Of a stretch of DNA of 64,000 nt, positions 1 through 9,454 are shown one piece after another. The position numbers were made by a program, and so were the translations under genes. The notes below the pieces were generated by a model. It ran no database searches, had not been told where the DNA came from, and saw only the letters and a program-made list of their open reading frames with translations. Position 1 is the stretch's first letter. The number at the start of each line of letters is the position of its first letter. The DNA is from Plasmodium relictum (lineage: Eukaryota; Apicomplexa; Aconoidasida; Haemosporida; Plasmodiidae): contig NC_041688.1 in the NCBI RefSeq assembly GCF_900005765.1, positions 715,341 to 779,340 of the forward strand. Reading direction: 5' to 3'.

Positions 1-1
1 A

Positions 2-526
2 GGAAGACATAATTTTGAAAATACTCCCTTATACAATAATTATTTAGAAAAAATAGAAGATATTGTTTACACGTTGACAAATGAATGTGACGAGAAAAAA
101 AGGAAAATGATTGAAGCATACATTAAAAAATATGAAAAAGAAAACACCAAATTAATAGAAGAAAATAACGCTCTTATGTACGAAAATGAAAAAAAAAAAA
201 TTCATGAAATAGTCAAGGAAGAAGGTAATTTATATGAGATAATTAAGCACAGACCTATTATTAATAAATCAAATAATGAAACATATGTTCATTCATTAAT
301 TAAAGAAAACCCCAAATTATTTGATGAAATAAAAGTAACTAATATATCTGAATCTCAACCAAAACCTTTAAATCCTGCTTTTAAAAGTGACACAGATATA
401 CCTATACGGAAATTTTTCAGTGAAGAAGAATTAAAAAAATCTGATTACGCAGGTGGATACGATACCTCCATTGTTTTTAAAAGATGTGATACTGAATTTA
501 ATTCTACTATTTATTTTAACATATAA
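2..526 (+). CDS. MAT1: CDK-activating kinase assembly factor MAT1 (partial, C-terminal part)
   Basis: The reading frame is open from the left edge of the window to a TAA at 524-526, giving 174 residues of a protein that starts outside. It matches the middle and end of MAT1, the RING-finger subunit that joins CDK7 and cyclin H in the CDK-activating kinase and TFIIH. The stretch YNNYLEKIEDIVYTLTNECD aligns with human [20 protein letters not shown]. A charged coiled-coil follows, and the end AGGYDTSIVFKRC aligns with human AGGYTSSLACHRA, the conserved tail that contacts the kinase-cyclin pair. The N-terminal RING finger would lie left of base 1. No intron is visible in this part. The family call is firm; the upstream gene structure cannot be seen. 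Confidence 0.9.
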   Translation, partial: GRHNFENTPLYNNYLEKIEDIVYTLTNECDEKKRKMIEAYIKKYEKENTKLIEENNALMYENEKKKIHEIVKEEGNLYEIIKHRPIINKSNNETYVHSLIKENPKLFDEIKVTNISESQPKPLNPAFKSDTDIPIRKFFSEEELKKSDYAGGYDTSIVFKRCDTEFNSTIYFNI

Positions 527-1868
527 ACATGTATATATATCATATTATTTATATATTACATTGATGAGAAGTAGCGTTTATTCTTTTTTTTTAGTTAAAA
601 AGATACAATTTCTTATTAATTAAAATTTTTTTGCAAAATTGTATTTTGTTAATTAGCTTATAAAGGATATATATATTTATATTTTAATTGAAATATTTTA
701 AATTATTGCATTTAAATAAAAATAATTCCTCAAGAAATTCTTTTATTTTTTTAAATAATTCCCTTTTAAAAATTTCATCTTCATATGCATTATTATTACA
801 TTTGTTTTTTAATTTTATATCACCGTAATTAATTTATTCCTTTTCTTTTTCTTTTTTTTTTTTTTTGTTCTAATAAAAAAATATAGAGCATATTTTTTAC
901 TATATTCTTTAAATTTATAAAATTAGAAAAATATAGGATATATTGTATAAAATTTTTTATTTCTTTTTAAAATTTACTAAGATCAAATATAAACTTTAAA
1001 ATAAATAAAATCTTTATTCTGTTTATAAAAAAGCATGTTGCCGATAGTTATTGTAATTGTTTTTATTCGTAAACGTTCCATTTTTAAAATAAGTTGTATA
1101 TATATGTGAAATGTGTACTATTTTTATTTTCTATATATAAACGTATAAACATTTTAAGACCTTATATTTTCTTTAAAAAAAATTATTACTACGTGATTTG
1201 TATATAAAAGAAATAAAATAATAATCCATGGAATAATTAAAAATTTTTTTTTTTATTTTATTTATTTTTTTAGTTTTGCAATTTAATTCTTTAATGTTGT
1301 TTTTATCAATTAATGTAACTTAAATATTCATTACATTTCATATTATGAATTAAAAATAAAAGATATATATATGTTTATAATTTAATTAGCTTTAATACAT
1401 AAATAATAAAAAAAAAAACAAAAGAAAAAAAAAAAAAACACCGGTTAATCATGCATTCTGAATTATGCTATAAATATGTATTTTTAATGAGAACAACGAA
1501 TTTGAATCTTTAACAAAATATTTCATTATAAATACTAGATATAAATTAAAAAAAAATTTGTAATATTTTAAATTTGTATAAATTTTATTTTCATTAAATA
1601 CTTTTATTAATTTTAAAATATGTCATTTTTAATTTTTGTTATACATATGTTTCACTTTAAAATTTACAATTAAAATTTTCCACTGAGGGAAAGTTACTCT
1701 TCTATTTTTTTTTTTTATTATAAAAATTTACCTTTTAAAGGTAAAAATAAAGTTTAGAGATTCAAAAAACAAAAAAAAAAAAAAAGAAGCATTAAATAAA
1801 ATAAAAACAAAAATTACAGAAATATTAAAACTAAGGAATAAATTGAGAGGGAATTAGTATCTTATAAA
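527..1868. other. Intergenic region between MAT1 and glutathione synthetase
   Basis: About 1.3 kb of AT-rich DNA with long A and T runs. It must hold the MAT1 3' end and the promoter and 5' UTR of the glutathione synthetase gene. I see no coding exon, RNA gene or clear regulatory motif in it. Confidence 0.6.
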
Positions 1869-3665
1869 ATGGAAAAAAAAATAGACGAATTTTATGACAT
1901 AATATATAATGAAATATTGAATTATTTCACATTGCCAAATGAAAAAAATAAATATTTAAGTTACAAAAGGATAAAATTATTTATAAGTGATTTAATTGAT
2001 ATCCTGAATTCGGAAAGCTATTATATTTTTACTAATTATTGTGAATTAAAAGATAAAGAAAAAATTTTTTATAATCCTAAACTTTTTTCTTTCACATTAT
2101 TTCCACAAAAATTAAGTAAAGAGTTATTAGAATTATGTAAAAGATGTACGTTACTACATTCTGAGATATTTGATAATATGGTTTGTGATATACCATTTAT
2201 ATTAAAAACCTTTGAAAAAATAAAAGAATTTGATAATTTTTATAAAAATATCATTGATATATGTGAAAAAGTATACTTAAACAAAGAAAATGGAAGAGAT
2301 ATAAAAAATGACATTCGTTGTGTTATAGGAAGGTCTGATTATATGGCTAACAAAAATAATAAAGAAAAAAATGATGTAGAAATAAAGCAAGTAGAATATA
2401 ATACAATATCAGTAGCATTCGGACATTTATCTTCTATTTTGTTTGAAGCACATAAAAATATGATCAAACAGATTTATAGAGAATATTTTCCACATTTTGA
2501 GGAAATAAATGAAAAAGAAATAAATGAAATTCTAGATAAAAAATTCGAGAATAATTTCACACAAGGAATAATTAAATGCTTTGTTGAATGCCATAATTTA
2601 TATATATCTAACTTTAAACCATTACAAGGAAAATACAAAACAATCATGATTTCTGTTTTGATAGATGATGATTTAAATAAATTTGATAAATATAGAACTA
2701 AGCATGAATTAAATAAATTAGGCATTGATCAAAAATTTTTTACTATAAAAGAGTTGCAATGTTTATTTGAAAAAAAAAAACTTTTTTTGAATTACAGAAA
2801 TGAAACTCTACGCGACTCTTTAAATAGAGTGAACAAGAATTTGAATGTTCGTGAGAAGTTCAAATCAGGAAAATTATTTCTAGATTTAAATGATGATAAT
2901 ACAGATTTCTTAACTGATGTATATTACGAAGAAAATTTATATGAAATAAGTGTAATATATTTCCGATGTCTTTATTCTCCACATCATTTTAATGAAACAA
3001 TTTGGAATTTGCGAGAGATGATTGAATTTAGTGATTCAGTTAAAATTCCATCGTTACCATATCAATTAGTGGGATCAAAAAGAATTCAAATGTTACTATT
3101 AGATGATGATATATTAAAAAAGTATATTTCTTACAATCTAAACAAAAACAAAAAAACAGAAGAACAAATTTTAAATGATATTCATACACTAAAAAAATCT
3201 TTCGCTTTGCAAGTTGATCCTTCTTTAAATGAAAATTCTAATATAGTTTCATTAGCAATTCAAAATGAGCATAATTTTTTACTAAAACCGCAGAGAGAAG
3301 GAGGAAAGAATAACTTACATGGGCATGAAGTTAAAGAAAAACTAATGCTTTATTATGACAAAAAAGAAAAAAATAAATTATCATTTTATGTTTTAATGCA
3401 AAAGTTATTTCCATCTTCATTCACAGCTATTCATTGTAGAACAAAAAAAAAACATAATAACGATAATGATCAATCATATTTTATTGAATTTTCTCCTGAG
3501 AAATCAATCTCTGAAATTAGTCTATTTCATAATTTTATTTTTTATAAAAATAAAAATATTCTAAATGAGCAAAAGGGTTATTTAATTAGAACAAAAAATA
3601 CTAATGAAAATGAAGGAGGAGCTATATGTGGAATTTCCAGCTTAGACTCTTTCTTTTTAATATAG
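1869..3665 (+). CDS. GS: Glutathione synthetase (eukaryotic type)
   Basis: Single-exon gene of 598 residues starting at the ATG at 1869. It encodes the ATP-dependent enzyme that joins gamma-glutamylcysteine and glycine, the last step of glutathione synthesis, in the cytosol. Family hallmarks are in order: RSDYM at residues 155-159, EIKQVEYNTISVAFG at about 171-185 (substrate and Mg-binding strand), SLPYQLVGSKRIQ at about 395-407, LKPQREGGKNN at 472-482 (glycine-rich ATP loop), and near the end IRTKNTNENEGGAICG, which matches the A-loop RTK...GG of the family. Length is larger than the human enzyme (about 474) because of parasite-specific insertions, such as a lysine-rich one around residues 425-440. 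No missing key motif is evident. It is the same strand and neighbour of MAT1, as expected from P. falciparum chromosome 5. Confidence 0.95.
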   Translation: MEKKIDEFYDIIYNEILNYFTLPNEKNKYLSYKRIKLFISDLIDILNSESYYIFTNYCELKDKEKIFYNPKLFSFTLFPQKLSKELLELCKRCTLLHSEIFDNMVCDIPFILKTFEKIKEFDNFYKNIIDICEKVYLNKENGRDIKNDIRCVIGRSDYMANKNNKEKNDVEIKQVEYNTISVAFGHLSSILFEAHKNMIKQIYREYFPHFEEINEKEINEILDKKFENNFTQGIIKCFVECHNLYISNFKPLQGKYKTIMISVLIDDDLNKFDKYRTKHELNKLGIDQKFFTIKELQCLFEKKKLFLNYRNETLRDSLNRVNKNLNVREKFKSGKLFLDLNDDNTDFLTDVYYEENLYEISVIYFRCLYSPHHFNETIWNLREMIEFSDSVKIPSLPYQLVGSKRIQMLLLDDDILKKYISYNLNKNKKTEEQILNDIHTLKKSFALQVDPSLNENSNIVSLAIQNEHNFLLKPQREGGKNNLHGHEVKEKLMLYYDKKEKNKLSFYVLMQKLFPSSFTAIHCRTKKKHNNDNDQSYFIEFSPEKSISEISLFHNFIFYKNKNILNEQKGYLIRTKNTNENEGGAICGISSLDSFFLI

Positions 3666-4118
3666 AAAAAAAATTCATATTAATAATTAAAAATAAATAA
3701 ATAAATAAATATACATATAAATGTAAAAATATTATTAAAATTCAAAATATAAAACGAATATCACAAAAATATACTAAAAAAAAATCCTAAAAACTTATTA
3801 AAATGTAATTTATTCTTTATATTTTTTTTTTTTTTTTTTTTTACTCTTTTTTTAATTCTCGTATTTTATTTTTATTTATGATTTTCATTTTTTTTTTTTT
3901 TTATTTATCCTTTTTTTGAACTTTCGTATTTTATTTTATTTTTTTTCATATTTTTATATATTTTAATAAATTTTATAAATTTTTGTTTATAAAATTTCTT
4001 ATCCTTTAACGAATATTTAAGTTTTATTTATTATACTCAAATTATTTTCGTATGCCATTTTTTTTTTGTAAATTTTTTTTTATGAGTCGTTTTACCATTT
4101 TTCCAATTCCTCATTAAA
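3666..4118. other. Intergenic poly-T-rich spacer
   Basis: About 450 bases, almost only A and T, with several T runs of 10 to 20 near 3822-3842 and 3889-3902. It separates two genes on the same strand. Nothing else is seen. Confidence 0.6.
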
Positions 4119-4659
4119 ATGATTTATATAATTAAAAATGTAGTTAACAATATAAAACATTTCAACGATGTAAAAATGAAATTATTTTTAAAAGAACATA
4201 TTTTTAAAGAGAAAAAACTAGTAGATGAATATAATTTTAACAACTCTTCATCTATATTTTTTAATGACGTATCATTTTTTTTAGAAAATAAAAAAAAGGA
4301 AAATACACTACTTTTCAACAAGGTTAGAAATGATAAAAAACATAGAAAAAGAGGTTTTCAAAAAAGAGGATACTGGAAGAAAATGCATTATTTTATTAGA
4401 AAAAATAACATGATGTGGTAAGAATAAAAATTCAAAAAAAAATAAAGCAAATGCAAAAAATAAAAAAGAATTATTTAATTTAAAAAAGTAGTATATATTA
4501 TATTCAATTCACATTACACACATCAGTCATATTTTATATTAAATTTTCAATTTATTTTTTTATTTTATGCATTTTTTTTGTAGTTATGCTTTTAAAGTTC
4601 AAAATATTGATTATGAAAAAATCAAAAAATTAAAAAGAGGAGAAATATATTCAAATTAA
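4119..4659 (+). CDS. Small basic protein, two exons, unknown function
   Basis: Exon 1 is 4119-4417 and exon 2 is 4584-4659. The 166-base intron starts GTAAGA and ends after a poly-T tract with TTTGTAG. Splicing joins TG to T to make a Cys codon, giving 124 residues. Without splicing the frame would stop one codon after the donor. The C-terminal half is strongly basic (KKHRKRGFQKRGYWKK) and then reads NNMMCYAFKVQNIDYEKIKK. The arginine/lysine-rich motif with aromatics resembles small organellar ribosomal proteins or RNA-binding proteins, but I do not recognise a family, and no signal peptide or membrane helix is clear. The splice model is well supported by donor, acceptor and frame; function is unknown. 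Confidence 0.7.
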
Positions 4660-4784
4660 AAAAATAATTCAAAAAAAATTTTGTCCTATATTTTTTATTT
4701 TATTTATTTTTTTTTTTATCATTTTTTTCATTTTTTTTCCATTTGAAATATATAATAACAATTTTATACAACTTTTCTGTATTT

Positions 4785-5310
4785 CTATGTTTGAGGAATA
4801 GCAATTTTTCTTTGATTTGTGTATAATTCCAGCTACAAAAGAAAAAAAATATATATATATATGTATATAAACAATTTAAAAAAATATACTAATAATATTT
4901 ATAATATGCAAATATTCTTGTTTTTACATCGCTAAAAAGTTTTCTCAACTTTTCTTCTGAGTTATTAATGACTTTTTTTCTGCTTTCACTATAAAAATTT
5001 TTTTTATATATTTAAATGAAAAAAAAATAAAATTTAGTATATTTTAAATTTTAATTTTACATTTCTCCACTAATATAATGTATTCTTCTTGTTATAGTGT
5101 CATAGCATTTATTCTTTTCTTCTTTTACTAAAATTAAACCAATAAGTTTATGTAAAATCGCATCATCTTCTAATTTCTTAACGTCCTATTTAAGAATGAA
5201 AAAAAAAAAAAAGATTTATTTACGTTTACAACAATAATAAAATATAATATATTCAAAATAATAAAAAAAAAAAAATAAATAAAAGTGGTGTAATCTTAAT
5301 AAAAATTAAA

Positions 5311-5383
<73 letters not shown>

Positions 5384-5643
5384 TATATAAAGTTTTATAA
5401 TATTATTTTACTTCTAATAGCATTTCATTTTCCACTTTCTGAGTAATAAGTTCTTCTAATTGAACATTTAATTTTTCACAACCTTAAAAAAAAAAAATTG
5501 TATTATATTTAATTTCTATTTTATTAACTATGCATTCTTTTTTTTTATAATATAAATTCTATTTTATTTGAGAATTTTTTTTTTTAACTTGTTTTTAAGG
5601 TATTTATTTCTTTAATTATTTTTGTGATCTTTTCTTGAGACAT
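4785..5643 (-). CDS. PFDN6: Prefoldin subunit 6
   Basis: Five-exon gene rebuilt from splice signals: 5589-5643, 5412-5482, 5061-5185, 4928-4988 and 4785-4832. All introns are GT..AG and the total is 360 bases, 119 residues. The product is a beta-type prefoldin, part of the hexameric chaperone that passes unfolded actin and tubulin to the CCT chaperonin in the cytosol. It has an N-terminal coiled coil (CEKLNVQLEELITQKVENEM), the central beta hairpin LHKLIGLILVKEE, which matches human PFDN6 FKLLGPVLVKQE, and a C-terminal coiled coil ending SDLELYTNQRKIAIPQT. Human PFDN6 is 129 residues. Exon 5 was chosen because it restores the prefoldin helix in phase, whereas reading through the donor gives an unrelated tail. 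Intron 2 contains a long TA microsatellite. Confidence 0.9.
5311..5389. repeat. (TA)n microsatellite in prefoldin 6 intron 2
   Basis: Nearly pure TA dinucleotide run of about 80 bases, broken by one TAC. It lies inside the 226-base second intron of the prefoldin gene, so its length should not affect the protein. Such runs are common and variable in length in Plasmodium. Confidence 0.95.
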
Positions 5644-6148
5644 ATTAAACTATTTAATAATTAAAAACTTTTATTAAATATTTTAAATACTATAATTTAT
5701 ATATATAAAGTTTTATTACAAAATTGAAAATTAATCAAGGTTATTTTTTAAAAAATAATTTATATAACATAAAAAACAAAAAATATTTTTTTATGATCCA
5801 ATCAAATTAATATATAAGCCTATATTTTTTTTTATATGCTTCTAAAAGAACTTAAAATATTACTAGTTTCAAAAATAACAAAAAAAAAAAATTTATTGCA
5901 TTAATTTAAAATAATTTATAAAAAGTTATGTTTAAATACACAATTAAAAAATAAATAAGAAAATATAAACAAAAAATTTTTGAATTAAAAATGTAAAGTA
6001 CAAAAAAAAAAAAAAAAAAATATATATACATATATATATAATACATGCAAAATATTTTTACATTTTTTTTTATATTAAGAAAATTTTACATATTAAATTT
6101 TAAGACATTATCTCTAATTATACTATTTTTTCCTTTTTTTTTTTCTTT
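5644..6148. other. Intergenic region upstream of prefoldin 6 and downstream of the 639-aa gene
   Basis: About 500 bases of AT-rich DNA, including A runs at 6003-6020. I checked it for a further C-terminal exon of the neighbouring helical protein and found no convincing splice donor or coding stretch. Confidence 0.55.
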
Positions 6149-8068
6149 TTAAATTTTTTTTAAGTAAATATCAATATAATAAGGAAATATAAAGCATTCA
6201 TTAGTTAAAAGAAAATTAAGATTTTTTTTTTTTTTCTTTATTGAAAAAATAGTTGTGTTAATTTCTTTGTGAATTTTTGAAGTTATATGTTGACTTAAGT
6301 AAATTGAATATAAATAATTATAATTATTTATAAAAAATAAAAAAAAATGGAGATTTTTTATACCTAATTTAAATAATATATTATATACATATAAATAAGT
6401 ATATATAATACATAATAACTGAATATTTTGAATTGATAAGAAATTAACAAATTTATTTAATTCATCCTTGTTTTCATTTAAATATAATGATTTTTCTTTT
6501 GAATAAAAATGATCTTTTAATAAAAAATGAAGCTGCTCTAAAAGAATACAATACAAATTATACTGTCTACTATTATTTAATGTTAAAGAAAATAACAAAT
6601 TAATTAAATTTTTAATATTTAAATCTTGTTTTTCGCAAAATATTTTTTCTATTTTTTTTTTTTTTGCATTGAAAAATAAATGCTTTAAAAAAAAATTTTC
6701 TTTATTTCTATATTTATAAAAGTAATCTAATTTTGATAAAAATATATAAATAGAAATTATACTAAAATAGGAATAATTTTTAACAAGTGTATCTATATTT
6801 CTTATAAGATAATTAATTATATTATATGCTATCTTTATATTATCCTTACTTACACTTTCTTCTTCATTTAAACAGTGTTTTTCGAAATTCTTTGTTTTTT
6901 TTAAAACCAAAAAGTTACTAACACCATTTAAAAACATACAAATTTCTTTTTCCTTGTATAAAAAAAAAATTTTATCTTTTATTTCATTTAATAATATATT
7001 TATAATAGAATTATGACAGTAATTATAGCAACTAAGTGTATAAAAAAAAATTAATTCATATTTATCTCTTTTATCAAATAAAAAAAATTTTCTATTACTA
7101 AGATTGTTATTAGTAGTATATATATTCGTTACATTTTTATTTTTATTCATAAAATTTTCTATATTATTTTTCTCATTAATAATATGACTATTTACTTCAT
7201 TCAAATTATTTCCCTTTTTATCTACCCTCTTATTTTCAATTATTGTTTCATTTTTATAATTATTCACTTTAATAAATCTTTTACTTCCTATATTTTTCTT
7301 TTCACCTTCATGAAATTCTTTTTCAATACAATTATTTTTAAAAGAAATATACTTAGTCGTTATATCACTTGCTCTATTGTAATTATTCTCCTTTATTTTT
7401 AAAATTTGTTTGGAAACATAATTTAAAAAATCTACAATCTTATTTTTTTCATAGCCATACCTATATAGAGAATGTAATATAATTATTAACTGCTTCAGTG
7501 TGTAATTAAAATATTTGTTAAAAATATAAAAATCATATATATCATCAACAATACTTTTTTCATTTGATGTGTTCAATTTATATAAATTATTTAAAATTAT
7601 GCATACACTCTTACTATTTAAATTATAAAATAAAGTATTTTTACTATTTTTATCTAATCTTATAACTATTAACTCATTTATTTTTTTATTATTAATATTA
7701 CATTTTCCTTTGATATCTAATAACAAAGTTACATCTTGCTCATTCATTAAATTTACATAATCTTTAAAAAATAATATAAAAGAATTTATCATATTTTTTA
7801 AAACTTTTTTTTTTTTTTCTTCATTCATTTTTAACAATATATTCATTAAACCTTTTAAAATTAAAATATAACTTTGGTTATTATATATTTTTTCTTTAAA
7901 TAATTTACTAATATTTTCATTTATAAGTATAGCTTCTTCATAATTTTTCTCATACATATTTTGACTCTTCTTATAAAAATTATATGATAACTTTTTTAAA
8001 TAATTAAATTTTTCATTTCTGTTAGTACTCAGAAAAACACGATATACTTTAAAAACATCTTTTCTCAT
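6149..8068 (-). CDS. Large helical protein, possibly FASTK/RAP-like organellar RNA-binding protein
   Basis: Single-exon gene of 639 residues with its ATG at 8066-8068. The sequence is a succession of leucine-, isoleucine- and asparagine-rich helices, for example KSVCIILNNLYKLN, LKQLIIILHSLYRYGYEKN and NIKNLINLLFSLTLNN. This style recurs in the octotricopeptide/FASTK-like repeat part of apicomplexan RAP proteins that bind mitochondrial or apicoplast RNA. The very end, CFIFPYYIDIYLKKI, looks like the strand that leads into a RAP domain, but the frame then stops and no RAP domain follows. A low-complexity Asn/Lys insert lies around residues 230-330. The gene is divergent from inositol-3-phosphate synthase across 1.4 kb. 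Family assignment is a guess from helical pattern only. Confidence 0.7.
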   Translation of the reverse strand: MRKDVFKVYRVFLSTNRNEKFNYLKKLSYNFYKKSQNMYEKNYEEAILINENISKLFKEKIYNNQSYILILKGLMNILLKMNEEKKKKVLKNMINSFILFFKDYVNLMNEQDVTLLLDIKGKCNINNKKINELIVIRLDKNSKNTLFYNLNSKSVCIILNNLYKLNTSNEKSIVDDIYDFYIFNKYFNYTLKQLIIILHSLYRYGYEKNKIVDFLNYVSKQILKIKENNYNRASDITTKYISFKNNCIEKEFHEGEKKNIGSKRFIKVNNYKNETIIENKRVDKKGNNLNEVNSHIINEKNNIENFMNKNKNVTNIYTTNNNLSNRKFFLFDKRDKYELIFFYTLSCYNYCHNSIINILLNEIKDKIFFLYKEKEICMFLNGVSNFLVLKKTKNFEKHCLNEEESVSKDNIKIAYNIINYLIRNIDTLVKNYSYFSIISIYIFLSKLDYFYKYRNKENFFLKHLFFNAKKKKIEKIFCEKQDLNIKNLINLLFSLTLNNSRQYNLYCILLEQLHFLLKDHFYSKEKSLYLNENKDELNKFVNFLSIQNIQLLCIIYTYLYVYNILFKLGIKNLHFFLFFINNYNYLYSIYLSQHITSKIHKEINTTIFSIKKKKKNLNFLLTNECFIFPYYIDIYLKKI

Positions 8069-9454
8069 TTTTGTAAATTTTCCATATATTTAATGTAAAT
8101 AAATTATATATATATATAGACAAGATTACAAATTTTTATAAAAAAACTATTTTAACAGATACATTTTTCACAAATTATTACTTTAACGAAATAAATAATA
8201 AGCTAAAGTTACTTTAATATCAATTTTAATAAATTCATTATAAAATATTATTTATAAAAAATTGCAAAAACTTCAAATAATAATTTTCAATGAAAATTTA
8301 AAAAAGTGGAATATAAAAAAAAAAAAATTTTTTAAATACAAAAAAAAAAAAAAAGAATAAAAATAACTTCAAAAAAAAAATCAATGTGATAGAAGGAGTA
8401 ACTAAAAGTGCATGAAAGTAGCTTTTATAAAGTTGAGCTAAAAAAAAGGAAAAAAAGAAAAAATCAAAGTAATAGATTAAGGGCATAATATAGGTTGTAG
8501 AATATTGTTATAACAAAAAAAAAAAAAAAAGAAATTACGTTATTAATATTTTATTATACTAATAAAAAATCTTAAATTATAACTTAAATATTTAAAAAAA
8601 AAAAAAAAAAGTACCTAAAAAAAAAGGTGCTAAAGAAATTACATATATATATAATATTCAACAAATTTCCAAATAAATTTTAAGTAGCATACAAAATTAA
8701 ATTAAAATTAATATTATTGGAATATTTTTTTTTAATGTATTCCTATTTATAAAGTTTGATAAAATTTTTTTTTAAAATATTCCTTCATGAACTAATCTGT
8801 TTATCAAAATATGACTTCATAATTTTATTTTATTAAATTGTTCTAAACTAATTTTTTTAATATTTTTATTAAATTTTATTCTGAATATACTTTATCTTTT
8901 ACAACTTTATTAAAAATTTCTCTAAATGTGCCTAAACTTTTATAGTTTTAATAGTTATTCTTAAGCACGTTTTTTCTAAAGATACTTTCACTTTTGCAAT
9001 ATTTTTTTTTTCCTTTTTTTTTTTTTTTCTCAAGTATAATGTTTTTACAATTTAAATTTTAAGAATATTTTTATTAACACAAATTTTTTATAATTTTTCT
9101 TGATATATTATATACGTATTTTTTTTTTCTTTTTGCAAGATTATTCTTATATTACCAATTTCTGAATATTTTCCACAGTCATATGGTTGCATTTATAATT
9201 TCATTAAAATAATTCTAAGATTTTTGCTTTTATATTATGTTAACATTTTTTCTAAGCATAATTATAAATTTTATAATTTTACTAAATTTTTAAGTATATT
9301 TTTATTTTTACATTTTTTTTTATTTTTCTCTTAATATACTTCACTATAGAGAATTCTTTTTTTTTTTTCTTTATCACACTTCTTTTTATGTAATTTATTA
9401 AATTATATCTAAATATATTTTTGTTTTAACAAATTTTGCAATTTTTTTTTTAAT
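8069..9454. other. Divergent intergenic region (639-aa gene / inositol-3-phosphate synthase)
   Basis: About 1.4 kb between two genes that point away from each other, so it should contain both promoters. It has long A and T runs and one TGCATG-like site (GTGCATGA near 8409). Short open frames here, such as 8298-8486 on the minus strand, are runs of Phe and Lys from homopolymers and I do not call them. Confidence 0.55.

Noticed and set aside
5311-5389. TA run as a regulatory or structural element
   Set aside because: It lies in an intron of prefoldin 6 and is a plain microsatellite of a kind seen throughout this genome.
8298-8486. 62-codon minus-strand Phe-rich frame
   Set aside because: Made of A/T homopolymers, no conserved features, lies in a promoter region.
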